From: Corynebacterium sp.
GTDB lineage: Bacteria > Actinomycetota > Actinomycetes > Mycobacteriales > Mycobacteriaceae
DNA length: 64,000 bases
Direction: 5' to 3'
Assembly (NCBI RefSeq): GCF_022712275.1
Contig: NZ_JALAGU010000054.1
Coordinates: 1 to 64,000, forward strand
Part shown: positions 34,933-42,696 of the stretch, one piece after another
Layout: each line of letters starts with the position of its first letter
Numbering within the stretch: the first letter of the stretch is position 1
The notes under the pieces: generated by a model
The model's database searches: none
The model's input: only the letters and a program-made list of their open reading frames with translations
What the model was told of the DNA's origin: nothing
Translations under genes and position numbers: made by a program

Positions 34933-35238
34933 CTATTCGCCGAGGATCCGGGGGACCTGGTAGCGGTCCTGCGCCTGCTTCGGCGCCTGGTCGAGGGCCT
35001 GCTCGGCGGTGAGCAGGGACTCGGGGACATCCTCACGCATGACGGAGACGTCCCCGTCGACGTTCTGGGTCGGGTGGCTCAGCGGGGCGATACCCTCGGT
35101 GTCCACCTCCTGGACAGCGGCGACCGTTTCGACGATGCCGTCGATCTGCTCGGCGAAGTGGATGAGCTCCTCCTCCGTCAGGGCGAGGCGGGAGAGCCTG
35201 GCGAGGTGCGCGACCTCGTCACGGGAGATCTCTGACAC
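34933..35238 (-). CDS. gatC: Asp/Glu-tRNA amidotransferase subunit C
   Basis: Small 101-aa subunit that holds GatA and GatB together. Family features: DEVAHLARLSRLALTEEEL at the N-terminus and an ISPLSHP-like motif (IAPLSHPTQN), then LREDVPE-like text (MREDVPESLLT) at residues 67-77. GTG at 35238 has AAAGGG seven bases upstream. On the minus strand TAGAGT (35278-35283) is a likely -10, giving a leader of about 33 bases. Confidence 0.93.
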   Translation of the reverse strand: MSEISRDEVAHLARLSRLALTEEELIHFAEQIDGIVETVAAVQEVDTEGIAPLSHPTQNVDGDVSVMREDVPESLLTAEQALDQAPKQAQDRYQVPRILGE

Positions 35239-35277
35239 AGGGGATCCCTTTCTGATCAGTGTTCCTGTACCTCAGAC

Positions 35278-35283
35278 ACTCTA
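35278..35283 (-). promoter_or_regulatory. gatCA -10 element
   Basis: TAGAGT on the minus strand, about 40 bases upstream of the gatC GTG. The -35 is not convincing. Confidence 0.4.
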
Positions 35284-35338
35284 GTCGCCCGACCGCCGCC
35301 GTCGACCGTCGGGACGGAACTGACACGCACTCACCGTG

Positions 35339-35362
35339 GTTCCCCCGTACGTTCCCCCGTAC
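35339..35362. repeat. Perfect 12-bp tandem duplication
   Basis: GTTCCCCCGTAC occurs twice back to back in the gap between divergent gatC and the ACT-domain gene. It lies upstream of TACAAT (35413-35418), the probable -10 of the latter. Confidence 0.85.
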
Positions 35363-35461
35363 TTTGACTGCATTCGCCGTGTTTCACCGAGCCGGAGTGA
35401 CAACCCCTTCGCTACAATCGGGCTGTCCGATCACGTCCACCCCACCCTTTCGAGGTCTGCC

Positions 35462-36136
35462 TTGTCCTACCTGATGCGCGTCCGACTGCCCGATGTTCCC
35501 GGAACTCTCGGCGAGATCGCCGCGACCCTCGGTGCCGTCGACGCAGACATCCGTACCGTTGACGTGGTCGAGCATGACCCCGACGGCACCGTGGTCGACG
35601 ACATCGTCGTCGACCTGCCCGCAGGACGCCTCGCCGATGCCCTCATCAGTGCCGCCCAGGAGGTTGACGGGGTCTACGTCGACTCCATCCGCCCGTTCTC
35701 CGGGACCGTCGACCGTCGTGGCCAGGTCAGCCTGCTCGCCAGCGTCGCCCGCCACGAGGCCCGGACCGAGGGGCTCGAGTCCCTGCTGGAGAAGCTGCCG
35801 CAGACCATGTCCGTGCAGTGGGTCGTGGTACTGGAGTCCGTGACCGCCGGGGACGGCTCTGTCGCGGTACGCCGGGTCGCGGCGTCCTCCTCCGCCCCCG
35901 AGGACGACGGCCGGATCCTGCAGGCCACGCCGGTGGGCGAGGCACGCGCCCTGACCGACCGGGACACCTGGGTCCCGGAATCCTGGACCGTCATGGACTC
36001 CGCACTGGCCGCCACTCCCCTGGACGGCACCGACCTCATCATGGTCATCGGGCGACCGGGTGGGCCGGATTTCCTGCTCTCGGAGATCGACCACCTCGGC
36101 GAGCTGGGGCTGATCCTCGGCTCCCTGTTGAGCTGA
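35462..36136 (+). CDS. ACT-domain amino-acid-binding protein
   Basis: A 224-aa protein starting with an ACT domain (LMRVRLPDVPGTLGEIAATLGAVDADIRTVDVVEHD, residues 4-75). A second region of about 140 residues follows, with no motif I recognise. M. tuberculosis has an ACT-domain gene in the same place beside gatC (Rv3013, from memory), so this is a conserved neighbourhood. The frame is open from 35336, but TTG at 35462 has GAGG eight bases upstream and sits just before the ACT domain. Function unknown; ligand binding with signalling or regulation is the usual theme of stand-alone ACT proteins. Confidence 0.78.
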   Translation: MSYLMRVRLPDVPGTLGEIAATLGAVDADIRTVDVVEHDPDGTVVDDIVVDLPAGRLADALISAAQEVDGVYVDSIRPFSGTVDRRGQVSLLASVARHEARTEGLESLLEKLPQTMSVQWVVVLESVTAGDGSVAVRRVAASSSAPEDDGRILQATPVGEARALTDRDTWVPESWTVMDSALAATPLDGTDLIMVIGRPGGPDFLLSEIDHLGELGLILGSLLS

Positions 36137-36344
36137 GGGGGCCGGGGCCACCGCCTGCTCCTGCGAATCACTTCCGCACTGTCCCTTGCCCTCCCCCGCG
36201 TAACCATTATGCATGCTGTAACGCACACTACAGGTCGACGAAAATGCTCCTACCAGCATGTTTCCCGATAGTGGACACTGTTGAGAATGCACAATGTGGA
36301 CGCGTAATGTGCGGAGCTGCATTCTTCCGCCGCGCAGTTCCGTC

Positions 36345-37592
36345 CTACGTCTCCGGCCGGTAGCGGGAGTACCTGTCCACCGGGACGCCCGGATGCAGCT
36401 GCGACCACAGCACCTCGATGCCGGCGTGGCTGACGGAGACCATATCGGAGACCGTGAGCTCACAGTCAAAGTCCGGGGTCGACCACCGGTGAAGCTCCGA
36501 GGACGGATCGTTCACACCGGCCTCCCCCAGGCTCTCCACCCGCCGGCTCCGTGTCAGTGAGAATCCTTCCCCGAATGCGTGGAACTCACCCGTGGCATCG
36601 TCATGTCGAGGAACGGCTGTAGGTCTGAGTTCCAGCGTCACCGGCACCGGAGAAAGATCGGTGGCGATGTTCTCCAGCATCCGGGTGCGGGCGAGTTCCT
36701 GCTTCTCCCGCCTGCTGAGCCGCCACAGTTCCTCAGGTTTCTCGGCCGCTACCGTCGCGTTCCCTCCGTCGAATCGATGACGGAGCAGGTCGCGGAGTGA
36801 ATCGTCCGGAGCCACAGAACGGTTCTGGAACCACACAGTGGTGCGGAATCCGTCCTCAGTCCAGGTGATGTCATACGAATACCCGACCTCGGATCCGGTG
36901 TCTTCGGACCGGACGATGATTCCGTCATTGCCGGCGACAAACGTCCCGTCGTCGCAGAAGACACACTGCCTCGGCGTCAGGTCGACTGTGGCGAAGACCC
37001 GCAGGGGCCTGTCCTCGATGTGCGCCCGGAACCAGGCACGTTGCGACACTTCCAGGGCCCGGTGGTCGGCAGTCTGCGCTGCCTCGACCTCCTCTGGGGT
37101 CACGGTCGGGCCGTCCCAGACGAACAAGGCGTCGTCGAGGGGGACGCCGATCTCCGGGTCCTCGATCCACGCCCTGGAACACACAGCATCCGGGTGCTCG
37201 TTGCCCTCGCCGAGCAGGTACCCGGACTCCTGGTCGATCCACATCCGCAGCGGCCCGATCTTACGGCGGGGCGCTTTCAGCTCCACCGTCCAACAGTCGC
37301 GTCCCTGGAAACGCTCAGCGATGATCTTTCCCACGGGTCGGGTGAAGTCTTCCCCTGACCAGTCGCGGTTCTCCCGTGGATGCGCGAATCCGTAGGCGTC
37401 CCCGTGGTAGCGGAGCGTTCCTGCCGGTACTGCTACCGGGGTCCCCGCGAGTCCGGTCAGGTGGCGCGTGGGTCCCCAACTCCATGTGGTGACGCCGTCG
37501 CTGAGGAATCCAGGGAGCCCGTCGACCTCGACCCTCAGGCGTCTGCCCTGTCGCCAGATCTCGATGTACTGCGCGTTCGGCTCCCTCCCCAC
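36345..37592 (-). CDS. Unrecognised protein, possible LolA-like N-terminal half
   Basis: A 415-aa protein I cannot place. Residues 1-135 alternate beta-type segments with WSW and end in GPLRMWIDQESGYLLGEG. This resembles the LolA/LppX-like pattern in actinobacterial proteins, where a hydrophobic basin binds lipid. The rest is hydrophilic, has a CVFC pair near residue 210, and shows no signal peptide or membrane helix. GTG at 37592 is the only early start and its ribosome-binding site is weak. It lies alone between a convergent ACT-domain gene and ilvA, with palindrome-rich non-coding DNA on both sides, so it may be a later insertion. Codon use still looks native. Confidence 0.6.
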   Translation of the reverse strand: MGREPNAQYIEIWRQGRRLRVEVDGLPGFLSDGVTTWSWGPTRHLTGLAGTPVAVPAGTLRYHGDAYGFAHPRENRDWSGEDFTRPVGKIIAERFQGRDCWTVELKAPRRKIGPLRMWIDQESGYLLGEGNEHPDAVCSRAWIEDPEIGVPLDDALFVWDGPTVTPEEVEAAQTADHRALEVSQRAWFRAHIEDRPLRVFATVDLTPRQCVFCDDGTFVAGNDGIIVRSEDTGSEVGYSYDITWTEDGFRTTVWFQNRSVAPDDSLRDLLRHRFDGGNATVAAEKPEELWRLSRREKQELARTRMLENIATDLSPVPVTLELRPTAVPRHDDATGEFHAFGEGFSLTRSRRVESLGEAGVNDPSSELHRWSTPDFDCELTVSDMVSVSHAGIEVLWSQLHPGVPVDRYSRYRPET

Positions 37593-37607
37593 ACCTCATG
37601 TCCGCAG

Positions 37608-37659
37608 CACGCAGTCTGAGGCTGTTCTGACCCCCTCGCCAACGACCTCAGACTGCGTG
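37608..37659. repeat. 14-bp inverted repeat between ilvA and the unrecognised gene
   Basis: CACGCAGTCTGAGG (37608-37621) and its perfect complement (37646-37659) are separated by 24 bases, between the ilvA stop and the next gene's start on the minus strand. There is no T-tract. It may end the ilvA transcript or bind a regulator of the downstream gene. Confidence 0.6.
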
Positions 37660-37675
37660 ATGCCGACGTCCCTTT

Positions 37676-39214
37676 CTACTCCGCAGAGCCTGGGGCGAGG
37701 AAGAGCTGGTACGAGGGATCGTCGGTGATCTCGGCGAACGGGAAACCGAGTTCTGCGAGGTGCTCCTCGAACTCGGTGGACTCGGCGTCCTCGAAACCGG
37801 CGAGGACGCGGCCGTAGTCCATACCCTGGCTGCGGTAGTGGAACGCGGTGATGTTCCAGCGGGTGCCCAGGACGTCGAGGAAGCGCACGAGGGCACCGGG
37901 GTGCTCCGGAAACTCGAAGGAGAAGACCCGCTCGTTGACCGGTGACGGCGGCACACCGCCGACCATGTAGCGCACATGCTCCTTGGCGGTCTCGTCGTCG
38001 GAGAGGTCGACCACGTCGTAGCCGGCGTCGCCGAGGGCGTCCGCGATGGCGGTGCGTTCCTCGACACCTCCCTTGAGCTGTACACCGACGAAGATCCGCG
38101 CCCGGTGGTCGGCGTCCTGGCCGCCGCTGCGCTCGTCGACGCGGTAGTTGAACTCGGTGACCATCCGGCCGTCGAGCACCTGGCAGAACCTCAGGAAGGC
38201 CCCCTGCTCCTCCGGAATGGAAACGGCGAAGATCCCCTCGCCACCCTCACCGAGCTCGGCGCGCTCGGAAATGTAGCGCAGGGTGTGGAAGTTGAGGTTC
38301 GCGCCCGAGAGGATGTTGACTAGGGTCTCATCGTGGATCTCGTGGGAGACCGCGTACTTCTTCAGCCCGGCCAGGGAGGTCGCACCGGCAGGCTCGGCGA
38401 CGGCGCGGTTGTCGTCGAAGAGGTCCTTGATCGCCGCGGTGATCTCGTCGGAGCTGACCGTGATGACCTCATCGAGGAAGTCACGGCACAGCCGGAAGGT
38501 CTCGGCGCCGATGGTCTTCACGGCCACGCCCTCGGCGAAGAGGCTGACGTGGTCGAGGGTTACCGGCTCCCCTGCCTCGAGTGCCGCGGTGAGGCAGGCG
38601 GACTCCTCCGGCTCCACCCCGATGACCTTGATCTCCGGGTTGAGCTCCTTGAACAGGACGGCGACGCCGGCGGCGAGTCCACCACCACCGACCGGCACGA
38701 AGACGCGGTCGACCGGTCCGGACTGGAAGATCTCCAGGCCGATGGTGCCCTGGCCGGCGATGACAGCCTCGTCGTCGAACGGCGGAACGTACTCCAGGCC
38801 CTCAAGCTGAGAGAGCTCCTTGGCCTTGGCCTGGGCGGCGTCGAAGTTCTCGCCGTGGAGGATAACCTCGCCGCCGAAGCCACGCACCGCATTGACCTTG
38901 ATCGAGGGGGTGGTCACCGGCATCACGATGACCGAGCGCATTCCGAGCTCACGGCCGGAAAGGGCGACACCCTGAGCGTGGTTGCCGGCGGACGCAGTGA
39001 TCACGCCGGGGCAGCCGACGAGTTGGGACATGCGGTTGAAGGCTCCGCGCAGCTTGAAACTGTGCACCGGTTGCAGGTCCTCACGCTTGACCAGCACCCG
39101 GTTGTGAATTCGCTCCGACAGCCCGTCCATCGATTCGATGGGGGTGTGCTTCGCGGCCCGGTAGACCGGCGCGGAGACGATGTCGCGGAGGTATTCAGCA
39201 GAAGTCTTTGCCAT
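37676..39214 (-). CDS. ilvA: Threonine dehydratase, biosynthetic, long Escherichia-type
   Basis: PLP enzyme deaminating threonine to 2-oxobutyrate, the committed step to isoleucine. The 512-aa protein has the catalytic domain with the PLP lysine in HSFKLRGAFN (Lys54) and the phosphate loop VGGGGLAAG. Two consecutive ACT-like regulatory domains follow (about 325-405 and 425-505), with RYMVGG and FEFPEHPGALVRFL. This is the E. coli layout (514 aa) and reads closely like it. The C. glutamicum enzyme (436 aa, from memory) has one regulatory domain and a different catalytic sequence. GC and codon use look local, so any transfer is old. ATG at 39214 matches the family start. Confidence 0.93.
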   Translation of the reverse strand: MAKTSAEYLRDIVSAPVYRAAKHTPIESMDGLSERIHNRVLVKREDLQPVHSFKLRGAFNRMSQLVGCPGVITASAGNHAQGVALSGRELGMRSVIVMPVTTPSIKVNAVRGFGGEVILHGENFDAAQAKAKELSQLEGLEYVPPFDDEAVIAGQGTIGLEIFQSGPVDRVFVPVGGGGLAAGVAVLFKELNPEIKVIGVEPEESACLTAALEAGEPVTLDHVSLFAEGVAVKTIGAETFRLCRDFLDEVITVSSDEITAAIKDLFDDNRAVAEPAGATSLAGLKKYAVSHEIHDETLVNILSGANLNFHTLRYISERAELGEGGEGIFAVSIPEEQGAFLRFCQVLDGRMVTEFNYRVDERSGGQDADHRARIFVGVQLKGGVEERTAIADALGDAGYDVVDLSDDETAKEHVRYMVGGVPPSPVNERVFSFEFPEHPGALVRFLDVLGTRWNITAFHYRSQGMDYGRVLAGFEDAESTEFEEHLAELGFPFAEITDDPSYQLFLAPGSAE

Positions 39215-39242
39215 GGTTGACCATGGTACTCAGCGGTTGACC

Positions 39243-39929
39243 TCAGGCCTGCAGCGGCCAGGACGTGTTGACGGTCTCGGCCTTGGCGGTCTGTCCCTTG
39301 GAGATGAAGTACTCCTTGAGGTGGCTCTTGTCCTCGTAGTTCCAGGTGGCCTGCTTCAGCATGAGGTCGTCGGCGGACATCTCGACGACCTCGGGGTAGA
39401 CCCGGGCGAGCTTCCAGGCGACCCTGGCGGCCGCCACCGCGTCCGCCGAGGCCTCGTGGGCATTGTCGAGGGCGACACCGTAATGCTCACAGACCTGGGT
39501 GAGGCGGCGTCCTCCCTTGCGGTACCGGTCCTTCGCCTTGTCGACGACGAGCGGGTCGAACACCGGGCCGTCTACGGTGAAGGTGGGATCCAGGGCCCGC
39601 AGGACGGTGAGATCGTAGGCCGCGTTGTAGATGATGAGGGTCGCCCCCTCCGACCAGCCCCGGCGGATGCGTTCGATCGTCTCGGCGAGGACCTCGTCGT
39701 GGGGACGCCCGTGTTCCCGGGCGTACTCGGTGGTGATGCCGTGGATCTTGGTCGCCCCCTCCGGGATCGGGATCCCGGGGTCGGCGAGGATCTCCAGGTC
39801 ATCCCGCCGGGAACCGTTGATGGTGATCAGCGCACTGGTCACGATCCGTGCAGTCAGGGGGTCCTGGCCGGTGGTCTCCAGGTCGAAGCTGAGCATGTGG
39901 GAGGGATCGAAGCGGGTCGCGGTCGTCAT
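39243..39929 (-). CDS. 3'-5' exonuclease, DnaQ/epsilon-like
   Basis: A 228-aa DEDDh exonuclease. Exo I is FDLETTG (about residue 14), Exo II is YNAAYDLTVL (about 103), and Exo III has the histidine form HEASADA (about 162), so all metal ligands are present. Stand-alone epsilon-like proteins act in proofreading, repair or RNA turnover. ATG at 39929 is preferred over the longer frame to 39986, whose extra residues are not family-like. It ends 28 bases before the ilvA start, on the same strand, so ilvA may be read from this gene's promoter. Confidence 0.85.
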   Translation of the reverse strand: MTTATRFDPSHMLSFDLETTGQDPLTARIVTSALITINGSRRDDLEILADPGIPIPEGATKIHGITTEYAREHGRPHDEVLAETIERIRRGWSEGATLIIYNAAYDLTVLRALDPTFTVDGPVFDPLVVDKAKDRYRKGGRRLTQVCEHYGVALDNAHEASADAVAAARVAWKLARVYPEVVEMSADDLMLKQATWNYEDKSHLKEYFISKGQTAKAETVNTSWPLQA

Positions 39930-39960
39930 GGTGGACCACTCTAGCGGGCGGCCGGACGCC

Positions 39961-39997
39961 CGACTGACCCCGTGCCGCGAGGGCACGGGGTCAGTCG
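39961..39997 (-). terminator. Strong hairpin after the 40-aa gene
   Basis: A perfect 16-bp stem (CGACTGACCCCGTGCC and its complement) with a 5-base loop lies about 50 bases after the small gene's stop and about 30 bases before the exonuclease start. There is no T-tract. It separates the two transcription units. Confidence 0.65.
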
Positions 39998-40008
39998 AAT
40001 CCTGCGGA

Positions 40009-40051
40009 GGATCAGGGCAGGATCAGGGCAGGATCAGGGCAGGATCAGGCG
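40009..40051. repeat. 11-bp tandem repeats at the 3' end of the small gene
   Basis: GGATCAGGGCA occurs three times in a row plus a fourth partial copy. The stop codon of the 40-aa gene (TGA, 40045-40047) lies inside the partial unit, so the array forms its 3' flank. Confidence 0.85.
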
Positions 40052-40167
40052 AGCACGTCGTCGTACTCGGGGGCGGTCACGGCGAGACCCTCGTCGTCAC
40101 CGAAGAGGTAGTAGGACGCACCGGCGGAGAGGTCGGCGATTTCTTCACGGCTGAGAAGGTTGAACAT
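40045..40167 (-). CDS. 40-aa small protein of unknown function
   Basis: A 40-residue acidic protein (MFNLLSREEIADLS..., ending EYDDVLA) with no cysteine, signal peptide or membrane segment; no family is recognised. The gene call rests on its signals. AGGAG lies six bases before ATG at 40167. A promoter TTGCAC - 18 bases - CATAAA (40201-40230) lies upstream, and a 16-bp hairpin downstream. The N-terminal half could form an amphipathic helix (LLSREEIADLSAGASYYLF). It faces ligA across about 330 bases. It could be a regulatory small protein, a toxin-like peptide or a bacteriocin precursor; the sequence does not decide. Confidence 0.6.
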   Translation of the reverse strand: MFNLLSREEIADLSAGASYYLFGDDEGLAVTAPEYDDVLA

Positions 40168-40500
40168 CTTGAACTCCTGAGGAATCTCGGGTCTGTGGGT
40201 TTTATGTGGTGCGTGGTGCATCTGGTGCAACACGCCCAACGCTATGTTTCGCCGCGGAAGCAGTCCACGGCTTTCCGGGCCATCACCCCCGGCCGTATGA
40301 CACCCCCGTCGTCCCCACGCAGGGCACAGCTCACAGGGACCGCAGGTTCAGTTGTTTTCAGCGGAGATACCACCACCCCCGACCGGTGTGATCCAGATCA
40401 TCCGGACCCCGGATACAGTGATATGGAACTCATATCGAGGCAGAAACATCATCGCACGGCGTCCCCGGTGCGCGTCCGCGTCCGCACTACACTGAACCGG
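40168..40500. other. Intergenic region between the small gene and ligA
   Basis: This 333-base divergent gap contains the small-gene promoter at its left end and TACACT (40488-40493), seven bases before the ligA GTG, at its right end. An ATG at 40423 is in frame with ligA but would add 26 residues rich in His and Arg with no family match. I see nothing else in 40231-40487. Confidence 0.6.
40201..40230 (-). promoter_or_regulatory. Promoter of the 40-aa gene with TGGTGC triplicate
   Basis: Minus strand TTGCAC (40225-40230) and CATAAA (40201-40206) with 18 bases between. TGGTGC occurs three times on the plus strand across the spacer and -35 box (40207-40212, 40214-40219, 40223-40228), a pattern that could bind a regulator. 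Confidence 0.5.
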
Positions 40501-42576
40501 GTGAGCGAGCCGAAGCAGACGACGTCCCCCACCGCATCCCCCGACGACCCGGCCGAGCGTTGGTCCACCCTGGCCGCGGAAATCCGTCACCACCGTGACC
40601 TCTACTACTACCGCGAGCCGGTGATCACGGACGCCGAGTTCGACACGATGATGCGCGAGCTCCAGGCACTGGAGGCCGAGCATCCCGAGCTCGTCGCCGG
40701 ACCGAGCCCGACCACCGAGGTCGCACAGCCCCCGGTGAACTCGCCGTTCCGCAATGTCGCCCACCGCGAGCAGATGCTCAGCCTCGACAATGTCTTCGAC
40801 GGCAGCGAACTCAAGGAGTGGCTCGACCGCACCCCCTCGGAGACCTACCTCACCGAGCTGAAGATCGACGGCGCCTCCATCGACCTGCTCTATCTGGACG
40901 GTCGCCTGGAGACCGCCCTGACCCGCGGCGACGGTGTGACCGGTGAAGACATCACCCACAACGCCCGCACCATCTCCGACATCCCCGACCGGCTCAGCGA
41001 CACCGATGAGTTCCCGGTGCCCGCGGTCGTCGAGATCCGTGGCGAGATCTTCATCACCGTCGAGGACTTCGCGACGATGAACGCCGACCGGCAGGCCGAG
41101 GGCAGGAAGATGTTCGCCAACCCACGCAATGCCGCGGCCGGCGCGATGCGTCAGAAGAACCCGGAGGAGACGGCGAAGCGTCCCCTCAAACTGATCTGCC
41201 ACGGTCTCGGCGCGCGCGAAGGTTTCGAACCTGCCAGCCAGCATGACGCCTACCGTGCGATCGAGGCGTGGGGTCTGCCGGTCAGCCCGTACACGAAGCA
41301 GGTCCACTCGGCCGAGGAGGTCATCGCCCAGGTCAGGTACTGGGGAGAGCACCGGCATGACGCCACCCACGAGATGGACGGCCTGGTCGTCAAGGTCGAC
41401 AGCCTCGACGAGCAGGAGGATCTGGGCGCGACCAGCCGGGCTCCGCGCTGGGCGATCGCCTACAAGTACCCGCCGGAAGAGGCGATGACCACGGTGGAGT
41501 CCATCCGGATCGGGATGGGGCGCACCGGACGTGCCACCCCGTTCGCGGTGATGTCCCCGACCTATGTCGCCGGGTCCACGGTCTCCATGGCCACACTGCA
41601 CAACCCGACCGAGGCGCACCGCAAAGGCATCCGGCTGGGTGACCGGGTGATGATCCGCAAGGCCGGCGAGGTGATCCCCGAGGTCCTGGGCCCGGTGGAG
41701 GATGTCCGCGACGGCTCCGAGCGCGAGTTCGTCTTCTCCTCGGTGTGCCCGGAATGCGGCACTCCTCTGGCCCCGACCAAGGAGGGGGACGCCGACTGGC
41801 GCTGCCCGAACACCCGCTACTGCCCCGGCCAACTGCAGAACCGGCTGAACTACCTGGCCGGACGCGGCGCCTTCGACATCGACGCCCTCGGCGAGCGTGC
41901 CGCCAGTGACCTCATCGCCTCCGGCGTCCTGCCCGATGAAGGACGCCTGTTCTCGCTCAGCGCCGAAGACCTGACCTCCACCAACGCGTACACGACCAAG
42001 GCCGGGAAACTGAACAGGCCCGGTGAACTGCTGCTCGACAATCTGGAGGAGGCCAAACAGGTCGACCTGTGGCGGGTGATCACCGCACTGTCGATCCGGC
42101 ATGTCGGCCCGACCGCGGCAAAGGCCCTGGCCGCGACCCTCCAGTCCATCCCTGCGATCGACGAGGCGTCGGTCGAGGACATGGCCGAGATCGACGGTGT
42201 CGGCGGGATCATCGCACAGTCGGTGAAGGACTGGTTCGCGGTGGACTGGCACCGCGAGATCGTGGACGCCTGGGCGGACGCGGGTGTGCGCATGGAGCAG
42301 ATCATCGAGGCCTCCGACCTGCCGGAGCAGACGCTGGCAGGACTGACCGTGGTGGTCACCGGGTCGCTGGAGAACTTCGACCGGACCAGCGCGAAGGAGG
42401 CGGTGGAGTCCCGCGGCGGCAAGGCGGCGGGGTCGGTGTCGAAGAAGACCGACTTCCTCGTCGCCGGAGAAAAGGCCGGCTCGAAGCTCACCAAGGCCGA
42501 GGATCTCGGCGTCCCCGTGCTGGACGAGGCCGGGTTCGAGAAGCTCCTGGCAGAGGGGCCGGACGCGGTGAGGTAG
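40501..42576 (+). CDS. ligA: NAD-dependent DNA ligase
   Basis: Seals nicks in replication and repair using NAD. The 691-aa protein has the full LigA order: Ia (YYYREPVITDAEFD), adenylation domain with KIDGAS (AMP-accepting Lys about 121), OB fold, four-cysteine zinc finger (CPECGTPL ... CPNTRYCPG), HhH repeats, and a C-terminal BRCT domain (TLAGLTVVVTGSLENFDR, about 605-691). GTG at 40501 is chosen because TACACT ends seven bases upstream, implying a leaderless mRNA, and because the N-terminus then has family length. Its stop codon forms part of the -10 element of the next transcription unit. Confidence 0.95.
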   Translation: MSEPKQTTSPTASPDDPAERWSTLAAEIRHHRDLYYYREPVITDAEFDTMMRELQALEAEHPELVAGPSPTTEVAQPPVNSPFRNVAHREQMLSLDNVFDGSELKEWLDRTPSETYLTELKIDGASIDLLYLDGRLETALTRGDGVTGEDITHNARTISDIPDRLSDTDEFPVPAVVEIRGEIFITVEDFATMNADRQAEGRKMFANPRNAAAGAMRQKNPEETAKRPLKLICHGLGAREGFEPASQHDAYRAIEAWGLPVSPYTKQVHSAEEVIAQVRYWGEHRHDATHEMDGLVVKVDSLDEQEDLGATSRAPRWAIAYKYPPEEAMTTVESIRIGMGRTGRATPFAVMSPTYVAGSTVSMATLHNPTEAHRKGIRLGDRVMIRKAGEVIPEVLGPVEDVRDGSEREFVFSSVCPECGTPLAPTKEGDADWRCPNTRYCPGQLQNRLNYLAGRGAFDIDALGERAASDLIASGVLPDEGRLFSLSAEDLTSTNAYTTKAGKLNRPGELLLDNLEEAKQVDLWRVITALSIRHVGPTAAKALAATLQSIPAIDEASVEDMAEIDGVGGIIAQSVKDWFAVDWHREIVDAWADAGVRMEQIIEASDLPEQTLAGLTVVVTGSLENFDRTSAKEAVESRGGKAAGSVSKKTDFLVAGEKAGSKLTKAEDLGVPVLDEAGFEKLLAEGPDAVR

Positions 42577-42579
42577 AGT
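42574..42579 (+). promoter_or_regulatory. -10 element of the ABC-F leader
   Basis: TAGAGT overlaps the ligA stop codon and ends six bases before the uORF ATG at 42586, so transcription would begin at or near that ATG. The -35 inside ligA is weak. Confidence 0.4.
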
Positions 42580-42585
42580 GCACCC

Positions 42586-42630
42586 ATGATCATCTGCGAC
42601 GTCCACCCCGCGCCCCTGTCCGCGTGCTGA
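42586..42630 (+). CDS. Putative 14-aa regulatory uORF (MIICDVHPAPLSAC)
   Basis: A complete short frame with ATG start, probably leaderless, 66 bases before the ABC-F start codon. Its last codons plus the following ATCG (42623-42635) can pair with 42662-42672 over 11 bp (CGTGCTG/CAGCACG and ATCG/CGAT, two-base bulge). That pairing competes with a hairpin that hides the downstream ribosome-binding site. The layout is like translational attenuators in front of antibiotic-resistance ABC-F genes. The coding claim rests on position and structure only, with no homologue recognised. Confidence 0.5.
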   Translation: MIICDVHPAPLSAC

Positions 42631-42647
42631 CATCGTAGAGCCCGCTT

Positions 42648-42689
42648 TCCCGGCCTTGCTCCGATCAGCACGACCACTGATCACCGGGA
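42648..42689 (+). promoter_or_regulatory. RBS-sequestering hairpin of the ABC-F gene
   Basis: TCCCGG (42648-42653) pairs with CCGGGA (42684-42689), with two further G-U pairs covering the GGGAGG ribosome-binding site. GATCAG (42663-42668) pairs with CTGATC (42677-42682) inside it. This would reduce initiation at GTG 42697 unless the competing uORF-linker pairing forms. Confidence 0.5.
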
Positions 42690-42696
42690 GGCCGCC

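Noticed and set aside
40423..40500. Upstream ATG start for ligA
   Set aside because: It would add 26 His/Arg-rich residues without homology and would place the -10 box inside the gene.
40348..42684. 778-codon frame antisense to ligA
   Set aside because: Shadow of ligA, which has every expected ligase motif.
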